64,000 nt of DNA from contig JAZARR010000088.1 in NCBI GenBank assembly GCA_037389465.1, positions 6,200,001-6,264,000 on the forward strand, in the 5' to 3' direction. The position numbers and the translations under genes were made by a program. Position 1 is the first letter of the stretch. Each line of letters begins with the position of its first letter. This stretch comes from Baylisascaris procyonis (lineage: Eukaryota; Nematoda; Chromadorea; Rhabditida; Ascarididae). A model generated the notes under the pieces. It was not told where the DNA came from, did not search any database, and was given only the letters and a program-made list of their open reading frames with translations. Below, piece after piece: positions 1 to 10,157 of the stretch.

Positions 1-600
1 AATTTGGCCATACGGATTAGACATTTGGCCATTTTTACTACTTACTAAACCAGAGTGTTCGGTTGCAAAATCTTCAAGAAAGTTTCGGCTTATAAAAATG
101 ATATTTTTACAAATTTGAATTCTATAGTTTGTCGCTGCTTATCGATAAATATCCAGCATTGTATTTTCCCTTCTTTGTTTATTGGCTTTTCGAGTTTTTG
201 AGCCTTAAGCAACTTGTTTGAGCCTTGAGTTGCTTAGTATCATTTCATGCGTCCGATTAAAGTATTTGAGTGTTTTTTACGCCTATTTTATTCACATTTC
301 CAAAGCACTACGATCGAGTGTCGGCGTAATTCATTTGTTTCATCTCTTTTTTGGGGGGGACATGCAAGACGTTTTGCACATCGTTCTATCGTCTCCTTTC
401 TTGATTAAAAACAAACAAAATCCGGTTTTGTTGCTCTCGCTTCCGGGTGCCCTTGTTTGCAACGATGCTTCACGAAAATCCACCGTCTATTCGCAACCCT
501 AATATACGCTTAATGCACAATGCATAATGTATTTATTAGTGTATTATTATATCAGCCTCGGATCGATTCCAGTCGAATATTTCGAGGAACTTACAACTCT
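1..600. other. No gene recognised
   Basis: AT-rich sequence. Reading frames are short and mostly open from non-ATG codons, with no splice pattern or family match. A T6G7 tract lies at 347-359. It probably includes the 3' flank of the minus-strand candidate gene that ends at 632. Confidence 0.5.
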
Positions 601-631
601 CAAAGGTTTTATTTCCGATTGAGTGCTATTT

Positions 632-1432
632 CTAGTCTCCGATCAATATATCAAACATGTCGTCTTCGAGTGTAACGTCGTTCTCATTTAATGATGAAAT
701 TAATGAGGGATCGTTTGCAATTTTTATGAATTCGTAGGTATACACTGAACACATTGGATACCCGAAATAACCTGAAAGGTAATTGTCACAAGTTTACTTT
801 CTACTTATCAATATTTCGCTTGAGCAACTTTTGTTTATTCGATCCCATCTGGAGGTAGTATGGATGTAAAGCTGTCTAGTCAAAGGGAAACTTCTCTATT
901 GATGTTGTTGCTATTGTGATGTATAGAAGTCGAATGGGTGCATAGCGAAACGTTGCAAACTTTCAAATGTGTTTCGATAAGAAAATTGATGACTTCTGAT
1001 GCGAATAGAATTATGCATCGCTTTTGTTGCGTCGCTCATTAAAATAAACATTTGCACGAATGTGCAATGCAACGACGAACATTTGCAACATAAACGTTCA
1101 TCATATATGCGCAACTAAGTCAATGCTTTATTGCTCCAAGACGACAGTGCGAATCCCTTTGATCGAACCTACGCTACTCTCGTATTATTCATATGCACCT
1201 AAAAATTCGACTATCATTGGCCGATGGCAAACTAATAGCTGTCATAGCCGTCGATAGTGGCCGATGGCGCTCATTTATCAATAATAAGTCGTCTAAAATT
1301 TCCTCGTTAACAATCAAAATTTAAATTAAAAAAAGCAACTACTGCCTGTTTACTGATTCTTTCTGTTATCCCTTTAACTTATAATATCAGACTGCAGGAA
1401 TCTTACCTGCAAAGGCAAAAAGCATCCAAGAG
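632..1432 (-). CDS. Possible 3' end of an unidentified gene (two exons)
   Basis: I do not recognise the product. Seen: the last exon (771 down to 632) follows a TTTCAG acceptor and stays open for 45 codons to TAG, ending in an acidic tail (LEDDMFDILIGD). An AATAAA motif (plus 608-613) follows the stop by about 18 nt, as expected for a nematode 3' end. A 26-nt micro-exon (1432-1407) sits between an ATTTCAG acceptor and a GTAAG donor. If it is entered with a two-base carry, the joined reading is hydrophobic (SWMLFAFAG then YFGYPMCSVY), like a membrane segment running into a cytosolic tail. A further candidate exon (1536-1471, ending LSALLRQ before GTAGGT) looks coding but its phase disagrees with this join, so it is left out. 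Upstream exons are not found. The last exon is the firmest part. Confidence 0.35.
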
Positions 1433-1549
1433 CTGAAATGAGGAAGCATTGTGGAGTCATGTTAACCTACTTGTCTCAGCAGTGCACTAAGTCCGATAGC
1501 ACGCATCTCAGCACTCAAGCAATACGCATTCAACATTCATTCTCTATTC

Positions 1550-3040
1550 GTGCTGCTGTGTTTAACAGCATAATGGTAATATGCAATGCAATGTAACATT
1601 TGTACTTAACGTCATTGCACTTGCAAGAGTGCACGGTTGCATCAATATTTTTTAAAAATATTTTTATTTCCGAACATTAGAGGAAACTCTTTACTATGAG
1701 ACTTCTCATTTGGCAGTTCTGCTAACTTAACGAACACCTACATTCTTGATGGGAATTTTGTGATACCATGGATCTCCGAAGGACCTTCCCTCCTCCTCAC
1801 TCCGTTCCTTGCTCAATAACATCTCCTTCTTTAGGTGGAATCAGCTTCAATAAAACTTTAGAAAGACATCTTTGGCATTCAAAAGGCTCATAGTTTTCTT
1901 TGATCTAGTACTTGAATTTATGACGTTTTTAAGCTAAGAGATTAGCAACGATTTCGAAATGAGGTTCAATAATGATAAATTTATTTAGTGTTAAATGTGC
2001 GCATAGAGGTTGTTATTGGATTGAGTGCACGAGGCGCGGTTATGTTATCAAGCAAATAAACAAGTTTATAGAGGGGGAATGCGAAGAGATTATTGTCGTT
2101 AGGCGTGAATCGTTGATGACGATGACGATCACTCAACCTTGACTTCGGCTCATAAAGTCGACGACGATCGCCCCGTATGTAATGCCGTCCTTGTTAGATG
2201 TGCTCAACAACGACGTAAAACCAATATAATGCGCATATCGCGTAACCCCATCCCCTAACAAACTCACTCTTGCGATCCCAACGGCACTTTAATATTATTG
2301 ATGCTTTAAGGGTCGCAAACAAGCGATTGAATTGAGGATTGCAAAATGTGCGATCAGATGCATTATGGAAGAAGAGCCAGCATGGATCTTAACTTTTTAT
2401 AGCGTCGAGCATAGAACGGGAAAGGGGCTACTGAGGGAGGGGGGTGGCAGTGTTGATTGACGCATATGCTAACGAATGAAAAAATGAAAAGGTGTGGAAT
2501 CAGGCTGGGAGGTACATTTTCACATCCACCAACAAGCACACAAAAGAAATAATGAACAGGTGCTTTCCTCATGTTTTAGAAAGTAGGCCAAGATCGACAG
2601 TCGACTCGAAGGAGGTAATTTCAAGGCGAAAAGAAGAAATGGGACTGCACGCGACTGTAGAATGTAGAAACACCTGTTAATTATTTTTTTAAAAATGCTT
2701 TCGAAACAAAGCATATCACTTTCGACTTTTTCCTGTCCTAATCAATAAAATGCTGTCAAAGCGAACAGTAAAAATGTTTGTGAGGTGCCGTCTTTCTAAG
2801 CATTTAAAAGGTGACCAGTTCATAGTCAATTCGAGCATGATTCTTCAAGTCTCGTATGATTCTGGAAGAGAAGAGGCGTGAATATTCGGCGTCATCCTAC
2901 CATGAATTTACTCAAATCATAGTTTATTCGCAACGAGAACTTTGTTGTTGCCGAGACGATCGGGCAATCGCTCGCATCAATATTATCGTTGCCCGATGAA
3001 CGAATTGGATGCCTTGAGGAACCGAACTCTAATCGAATTA
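1550..3040. other. No gene recognised
   Basis: Unique DNA with scattered short frames on both strands. No conserved protein, RNA gene or repeat could be supported. A plus-strand frame of about 70 codons ends near 3143 and overlaps the minus-strand candidate exon at 3047-3105; neither has a family match. Confidence 0.4.
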
Positions 3041-3046
3041 GTGCGC

Positions 3047-3105
3047 TCAGCTGTGAACGCTGCCTTCCGAAGGGGTTTGCACGCGTTCCTCGTCTTCAGA
3101 TGCCG
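3047..3105 (-). CDS. Candidate terminal exon, unidentified
   Basis: A TTTTTCAG acceptor is followed in one phase by 18 codons and TGA, giving an acidic, serine-rich tail (ASEDEERVQTPSEGSVHS) of the kind common at protein ends. An AATAAA motif lies about 115 nt downstream on the same strand. No upstream exon was found and the opposite strand is also open, so this is a weak call. Confidence 0.2.
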
Positions 3106-3718
3106 CTGAAAAACATTTCAGAGTCTATTTCTTTCGCCTTCTAGATAAGTGGGTAATGATAAAAATTTTGACTGAAGAAGAGCACCACACATCGGTGGGC
3201 TAACTACATAAGTTTTGAGGCAATGCAATATTTCTTGCTCCTTAAAATTGTTTTGCTCTTATAAAATTGCTAGATGGGATTTAGTCTTTCATTTGGCTGA
3301 CAAATAGTGATAATCTTCGGAGGTCTTTTGGTGCCATTCTTTACCACAGCCTCTGCACTCGCCATTTTCCTTAACTGCAAGAGATTAACTCATTGAACGA
3401 TATCTTCAACAATTGCACTCTGAATTTTTTGAATCATGAGGGCTAATTCCGGTCCAATTTTTTAAAATCATGAACACTTTCATATAGGACATCTTGAAGC
3501 CGCTTACCGCTGAAAGTAAACATCTTATAACTCATACTGTTACATGTATTCTTCAACTATTTGCATAAATATATTTGTAGTTGTTATTGTTGTTGCAGCA
3601 AAGAATGTATTCAATAATATTGCATCCGTTTGCGTTTAACATCGCATTTATCAAAACACATATTCAAAATTGACAGGGCTGAATACGTCGCCTTCCAGTT
3701 TACGAATTTATTAATTTT

Positions 3719-4012
3719 TTAAAGGACATTATTATGAGTGAGGAGAGTACGGTAGAGTAGAGCGACTATGTTGTAAAGGTGTTTTGATATTAGAAATGAT
3801 AGGCGAATGCACCTTGATAGTGATGGGCATAATGTGGCGCTGATCTCGTAATTGCAGTCAATAAACGTAAGAGTGACAGGCGGCAACAAATTGATATAAA
3901 CCGTTATCTTGAAGGTTCGCGCGACCTGATACTCGAACTTGCATCTCGCATACTTCACGCTAACCTTGCCACCCGCCAAGAGCGTATCTCTCTTCCGCTC
4001 CCAAAAAGACAT
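3719..4012 (-). CDS. Unidentified ORF, 97 codons
   Basis: It opens at an ATG in a favourable context (GTAAAA before ATG). The first half has coding-like composition, with many charged residues (MSFWERKRDTLL, then GGKVSVKYARCKFEY) and C/G third positions; the second half is hydrophobic and may be intron read-through after an internal donor. No family is recognised. A shorter frame on the other strand overlaps it. It may be an exon of a larger gene or chance. Confidence 0.2.
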   Translation of the reverse strand: MSFWERKRDTLLAGGKVSVKYARCKFEYQVARTFKITVYINLLPPVTLTFIDCNYEISATLCPSLSRCIRLSFLISKHLYNIVALLYRTLLTHNNVL

Positions 4013-4949
4013 TTTTACGATATGTTTTGCCGCTTTTTTACGACCACTTCGCTCGATCAGGCAGTATGGCAAAAAGGGTGCGAACACAAATTACCCAAAG
4101 AATTTAAGAGGCGAAAGCAAAGTGAAATCGTCGACCGTTACCGTAGACAAACTGAATTAAGCTGAAAAATGTGTGGATTTATCGAACGTTGTTGGAAAAG
4201 AAAGTCATTGTTGGAAAGGCTCTGTTCGAAAATCAAAACGTTAAGCAGCAATTCCACTTAATACATCCTTGGAATTGCTGCTGAAATTGAATCCTTCGTC
4301 TCAGTAACTTCACTTTTGCTTCGTTGATTTCTGCTGAACCACCCTTGCACAGAACAAACAGTCGTGTCCATTTAAGTAATGAGTTTAGCAGTCAAACAAC
4401 CTCACTTCAGAATGGTTGCTCTACGTCGTACAAATTCTGCCGTAATTGCACATTAATGAACATATTTTCTAGGCGCCACACGTTCATATAGCGCTGTTTT
4501 TTTTTTCGCTGAAAAAACCAAAGTGAGGGCGAAACATTCTGCGTGCCGATTTTTCGGCTTTGTTTGAGCTCGCTTCGCTAATCTAAACACATCGCTCTTC
4601 TCTACCAACTACAATGAACGCCAATCTCAGCGCATTTATCGTTTAATGTCATGCAAAAAAAAAAACTTGAAAATGTGGTGCGCGTAATTTAGGAACGTTT
4701 TCTTGAATGTGGCGACTTTTTCGAAAGCTTTAAAAAAGTGCTAGATAAGAAGATGTGATGAGTGACGCAAATGATACCAGCCATAGGTGCTTTTCATAGG
4801 ATTTTTGTTGAATATGCAGCATACTATCTCAAATATGCCTCCTAGAATGATCAGATTGCCTGAATGATGCTACGGAGTTTAAAGGACGTCATAAGCTGAA
4901 ACGTTATAAGTTGAGTTTTTGCTCAGCAATCAGCAACTGCTTTCTCCCC

Positions 4950-5183
4950 TCACTCGTTTGAAAAGGCAAAATTGAAGCCGATTACACTACTATTCGTCAT
5001 GAATTCGATCGGAATTTGTGAGTTATATTGTGCAAAAGATACGAATTCTCGCTCGTTCTCATGTTGTTCTTTGCTTCCCATATATATCCGATTGTAATAC
5101 ATAATAATGCAAGAAAGAATTATGGGTATACGTAGAGACGATAGAACATAAAACTCCGATTGAATCCCTGCTGCGATGCTCAT
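4950..5183 (-). CDS. Unidentified ORF, 77 codons
   Basis: An uninterrupted ATG-to-TGA frame. It has a hydrophobic stretch near residues 15-28, then a charged stretch (SKEQHENEREF), then IPIEFM. The order of a membrane segment, a charged loop and an IP-hydrophobic motif faintly recalls the N-terminal part of bestrophin chloride channels, which are abundant in nematodes. The characteristic GFYV and RWW residues are absent, so I do not assign it. It could be a relic or chance. Confidence 0.15.
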   Translation of the reverse strand: MSIAAGIQSEFYVLSSLRIPIILSCIIMYYNRIYMGSKEQHENEREFVSFAQYNSQIPIEFMTNSSVIGFNFAFSNE

Positions 5184-5189
5184 GTTCCT

Positions 5190-7590
5190 TTTTCAATCGC
5201 GATATAATGTTTTATGTAGAGCTGATCACATTCATATCACACTGTCATTAGTCCAGTTTGCAAATTGGCGATGATAGGGACGGAAAATATTGTAAAAAAA
5301 GGAATCTATGTCCATCGCAAGGAACTCTTTTCCATCTTGTTTTGTCCCAAATACAAGTTTCTTTATAGTTCCTTTTTTTATTTTTTGACAACTGATGCCT
5401 CTCAGATTCCACCGCGGATCAAAAATTCCCTTAAATGTTCTTTGGCCGGTCTACAACTTCGACATCAAACACAGCGATCGACCTCAAACGAATCCAAAAG
5501 TTACGCCTGAAAAGGGCACTTTATATTAGTGCAGAATTTCACAGCAGAGTAATATCTGTTCATCGTGAATATCTGGGCCATATTATAATCGGCAATTTTG
5601 TGGTCACTCGAAACGCGCATCTTCAAAACCATTGGTAGACATAAATGTATCGATCTTTCGAAAAAAGAAAATCAATTCTGGCTTCTTTCTATCACGAGTG
5701 TCATCTGAATTCAGCTTCTCGTTACTGCTGTGGTCTGAATCCGCGCAACTCGACTGCTTCCCATTCGATGTAGTTTTGGGTTCGCTAAGAGATTATGACC
5801 GGCCAAAATTGAGTGCATTCTTTAACGAATAAAATAACTCCCAACACATATAAAATTTAAAACTATTTGCATATGCAAATTTAATGCATAGAAAAGCTTG
5901 AGTAAATGCATCCCGCAGGATGTTGTTCTACCCAGAAATATGGAGTCGTTCGATTAATAAGGTTATAGCAAAGGATATATAAACGATAATGTTCATGTAA
6001 ATCCGTTGTTAAACAATGTTGAGAATGTGATTTGCAAACTAAGGTCACATGATATGCACTCAATGCGCAACGAACAATGTGAATCGGATTTGTTTGCAAC
6101 ATCATATGTTCTGAAGAGGGTATATGTTCCCAAATCCGAAACCATTCGTTTATTGCTAGACAAGCGGAAATACACTAATGTTAAATATCGACTCGTCTTC
6201 ATTTATTAATACAACCAGACTATATGTAAATGAACTGATCAAATTAAAAATTGATAGATTTGAGTTCTATAACTTCCTACTCAAGAAAGCTTATGATACT
6301 CGAGCTTCTTCAACAAGCTTACTGCTTAAGACATATTGCACCACTAAACTCTAGCCTCAGAAATATCCACAGGTCGTCTCACTATCATTTATCTTGTGTT
6401 TTTTTGAGTATGAACGTCGAACTTATTAAGCTGGAAGCGACAATGAAACGCTGACAGAATTGTTTTACAGTTTCCTTTCGTCAATTATAGTGCTAATGAT
6501 CTGTTTGCGTTTATCATACTCTTCGGTGAACGTAGCAAAAAAAAGCAGAGATGTTCTATTGAGGAAATATTATGCAAAAATAGCTTATACAATGCATATG
6601 TCATATCGCATTTGTCTTCTAATACGCTTATCCGTCAGCTGAGAGATCTCTCTCAGTGAAGGCGGCAATAAAGATATGTGAAATTGCGGCTTATGTCAGC
6701 ATTTCTCGATTCTGTAATAATAATTGTTATTATAACTTCCTCAATATCATTATTTGACCAATAAATGAAGCATAGTATAACTTGAAAGCATACGGATATT
6801 ACAAAGACTGCCAATAGCTACCTGCTATTTTGTCAAGAAAATTCATTAAGTGCCAGTTAAATGATCTACATTCGGCAATCAAGATTGCAAAAATGCGAAC
6901 TATTATCGAAGTCATTGATCATACTCAATTATATATGCTTCATTTGGCAATTTCGATTAACTTTGTTGATTTTCCGCATGTCTCATTCAAATCTTTTCGA
7001 GAAACAATAAAAGTGAAATAATTTAACAAAACTATCTTCATTAAAATATCACTAAATTTTATGGGAATATATGACATATATTATATATAAAGTTAACGCT
7101 CGTTAAGGGGTCAACGGAGTTAATAACGCTAACTTGATTTTGCTGTCGTTGTCGTGGTCCAACTAAAAGTGAAGGTTTTGTAATAAGCTTTTTAAAAATT
7201 TTTTTCCTTCGTGTTCAAAAATGGCAAAGATTTATTTCTTGATTTCCATAAGCAACGACAGACACCTTTAAAATTTCAACGTTATTTTCAGCAAAATTCT
7301 CACCAAAAAATGAAGCAATAAAATTCTGCGTTAACACCAGACGGTATACCGTTAAATTTTCTCATGCTCATAGCTCTTGCTATCGCAGGTCCTCTAAGTA
7401 TGATCTACGTGCAAACATTTCATGCTCCCCTATTCTTCTACCGCTAAAATCGCTCTACTAAATGGAAATTGGAAACAGCTCCATGGTACTCAATGAAAAA
7501 TTATATACCTGGTACTCCTGTGTCATCTGCGTATGTGATGATGAAAATGGTTATCAAGGATATCATTCATTAGCAAACGATAACTTGAAA
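5190..7590. other. No gene recognised
   Basis: AT-rich unique DNA. One minus-strand stretch after a CTTTTCAG acceptor at about 5,509 stays open for about 24 codons, which is too little to call. A short AT-dinucleotide-rich patch lies near 7,060-7,095. Nothing else is supported. Confidence 0.4.
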
Positions 7591-7600
7591 TTGTCAAGCA

Positions 7601-7962
7601 GTAGTTGTTTCTATTGGGCGCTCAATCATATCAAGATTACTGTCTTTTGTGACTGACTGGATCAAAGTGTCAAACGTAAAAGTATTGCTCGATATAGCAT
7701 ATATCGATTGCGCTAAAGCGTTCGATGTCGTTCGCTTCCGAAACCTCTCCACAGATTGAAGATCTATGGCTTGTTTGCATGTCGTTACGCAGATGGATCT
7801 GTTTTTGATAGATCTTGTCGGATTCACATTTATGTTTCAGCCACGCCATTCGAGCATAACGTTGGAGCTTTGGTTCTAAAGTTGATGAGACAATCAACCA
7901 AGTACCAAAAACAGCGCTTTTGGGATTTTACTTTGCATAATCCGGACAAGTGGTGTTATTGA
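7601..7962 (+). pseudogene. Decayed non-LTR (LINE) reverse-transcriptase fragment
   Basis: One frame from about 7616 reads GRSIISRLLSFVTDW and then DIAYIDCAKAFDVV. These match two neighbouring landmarks of LINE-type reverse transcriptases: the GRS..NLL..F..DW segment and motif A (hydrophobic, then YxDFxKAFD), which carries a catalytic aspartate. Near 7745 the frame shifts by one; in the new frame LKIYGL and FDRSCRIHI correspond to the segment that follows motif A in these enzymes (LxxYGI, then SFL..R.QRV). The GVPQGS and FADD motifs, endonuclease and termini are not present, so this is a short, frameshifted relic. It lies opposite in strand to the genes nearby. The family fits CR1/Jockey-like elements, but the clade is not certain. 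Confidence 0.75.
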
Positions 7963-8268
7963 TAAATTATCTAGTATGAAAACTATTCGATGGATAACTT
8001 TAAAAATTCCCGCCTGTAGTGGTACCACGCTACTAATTCCTCATCGAATGGTCAAAAAAGTTACATTTTGATATTTCGCATGACAGATTTTACGTTTCGC
8101 TTATCAACTTCCGCTATGAGTGACTCCTCTGATCGAACAACATGCCCTTGCCCTCCTCAGACTGAGGGATTCGAGATTCGGATATGACAGTTTGTTCCAA
8201 CCATAACGAAAACCTTCATTCTTCAGAACTTTCAGTCAAAACGTCTACGGTTGTTACTTGTATATTGC

Positions 8269-9174
8269 CTACGTTACTGGATAAGTGCATGAAACGTTAT
8301 CCTGGAGCTTGCGTTGTGGGTTGTCGTCACGTCTTTGAATAGTGTCTTCAAGTTTAGTTACGCGTCTCCACCCGCACATTAGCTCGTTGATAAAGTTGAA
8401 AAACTGTTCATCTCGTTGTCTTTCACAAAATTTTTCCAGCATCTTGCGGCCAAGAATACAACATTGCTTCAAAGTATTTGATTTATAGTTATTATTATGG
8501 CCGTGATAAACCTCACCTTCTTATTTGTTGTAACAATATAAAAGGCTTCTATGGTATTCCATGAGGATAATGCTTTTGGTTGCTCAACAGCCTTAAGTTC
8601 AGAGCTGCCCGAATTTCGATCAACCACCGGAAAAGGTCGTTGAGGCGACTCAATTTTATGACATACGTCCTTTGACAGTTCGTTCAGGGAACGTCGCTCA
8701 TTGGCAATAGCAGGACTAGAATCTTGCCATCCATATTTGAGAGGCCATAGTTCTTGCCATCGCTAGCTGCTGAACTATAGTTCTTGCCATCAATAGTTGC
8801 CGGACTATAGTAAAAGTTAATAAAAACGCTACTGCTGAATTTTTTTGCAAGTTCATCTGAAATTTGTGGTGTACACTATATATGACACCATGTTTACTCG
8901 AAGAACACAGTAGCCAATTCAGGGCATTATTTTTCGATAATTCGCTGTGAAGCCTTCGATTCCAAGCGCCGTCTCAGCCCGTACTTTCATTATCATATGG
9001 CGAAAACCCAGAAGTTCAAATTGTCGCTCAAACTGAAACAACTTAGTTGTAAACGGTATTACTAATATATGCTAGTGGTATTCACAAAGTTCTGTTCAAT
9101 AGATCTGCAATGTTTGAGGGTAGAGAGAAAGAAGTGCGCGTATTCTCTTCTAAATTTTTCGCACGTTCTCAGTT
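8269..9174 (-). CDS. Unidentified multi-exon gene with a 10-residue repeat and an apparent frameshift
   Basis: I do not recognise the product. Proposed exons, 5' to 3': 9174-9086 (after TTTCTTTCTAG; 29 codons including CEKFRREYAHFF), 9032-9008 (after GTTTCAG), 8856-8517 (after AAATTTCAG, ending AAG before GTGAGG) and 8466-8269 (after TTTGAAG, ending TAG). The introns are about 50, 150 and 50 nt and the phases agree. The third exon encodes tandem DGKNYS-type decapeptides and then a polar region (RRSLNELSKDVCH). At about 8717-8723 the fourth repeat lacks one base, moving the frame; adding back one base would join the two open parts. The last exon is charged (GRKMLEKFCERQRDEQFF). The second exon could instead run on to a TGA at 8919. 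Exons before 9174 were not found. This is either a pseudogene, a base error in the assembly, or a gene with an unseen splice. Confidence 0.5.
8703..8811 (-). repeat. 30-bp tandem repeat, about 3.5 copies
   Basis: The core TCTTGCCATC recurs at 8722, 8752 and 8782 (plus strand), with related flanks to 8811. Thirty bases equal ten codons, so it encodes repeated DGKNY-like decapeptides in the exon that contains it. The leftmost unit is one base short. Confidence 0.85.
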
Positions 9175-9179
9175 CTAGA

Positions 9180-10150
9180 AAGAAAGGAAATTAGCGATAT
9201 TAATGTAAAGGTGTCCAAAGACGCCCTAAATTATGGTGTTTTTAAATGATCTCAATATTATGTTTTTAAAAATCCGAAGTTTTTATGGATGAAAAACGAT
9301 GTTGGCTGAAGGTAAGGCGTCTTTCTACCTCGCCCATTTCCCCCTCCTTCAACCCCTCTTTCGTTTCTCCAGCGTACGCCACTGTTGAATACATGCTGTT
9401 GTAAATGGGAACGTTCCATTAAGCTTTGGCTGACATTCTGTCTTAATCAATCATTAGCAGCAAAAATGAAACAAACCACTTTTTTTTGGGGGGGGAGGTA
9501 GGGGAGGGGTTCCCGTGACAGGACCACTTCCAGCTTTGAGATGACTGATGGGAGTTATTTTTCTGCTCCTTATGAACTTATTCGCTTAATCGGATCAAGC
9601 GGAGAGTCTCATCTTGAAATTTGAAAGTGCACCTAGCAAAATTCGTTGGTGCAAGTGCTGTTAACTCTGAATCGAAAGATGGCCAGTAGGCGCAAACTTA
9701 ATTACCAATCTTAGCTAGAACGCAAATGAAGGACAAAAAAATTTAATTGTTCAGTCGGATAGAAGTTTCTGCTTTGAAGGAAATACCGTAAACGCTAAAT
9801 TCCCTAACCCGAAGATTGTTACATTTCAGCTGTCGAAAATTCAGGATTTAAGCAGAATGGGGGAGGAGAGGAGAAGAGGGTTTGTGGCAAAGGGGCTGAA
9901 TTTGAGGGGAAGGGCCTATATGAAAAGACGTCTCCAAAGATGCACTGTATAAGAGAGAGAATTCACGAAAGAATGCTCAGTCAAGAAAAAAGGATTGTAT
10001 TCATCAGCCTAAGGTGTAACAATCTGTTTATCGAACAAGGGAAGTAAGGCCCGGAAATCAGGAATGATACGTTGTTGAAAATTTGCTTCAGCGAAAACTT
10101 TTGCACATTTCGCAACTTTAAAACACTAGACTGTGAATTTGAAGCTGTAC
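9180..10150. other. No gene firmly recognised
   Basis: A minus-strand ATG frame of 42 codons lies in about 9,270-9,400 (starts MYSTVAYAGETKEG) and could be an early exon of the gene ending at 8269, but its donor phase does not fit. A T8G8 tract lies at 9480-9495, followed by a purine-rich stretch. Another G-rich purine stretch lies near 9,857-9,890. Confidence 0.4.
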
Positions 10151-10157
10151 CACATCT

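Noticed and set aside
1471..1536. Minus-strand frame MLNAYCLSAEMRAIG, considered as a transporter exon
   Set aside because: It recalls an MFS transporter segment, but its phase does not join to the better-supported exons at 1407-1432 and 632-771.
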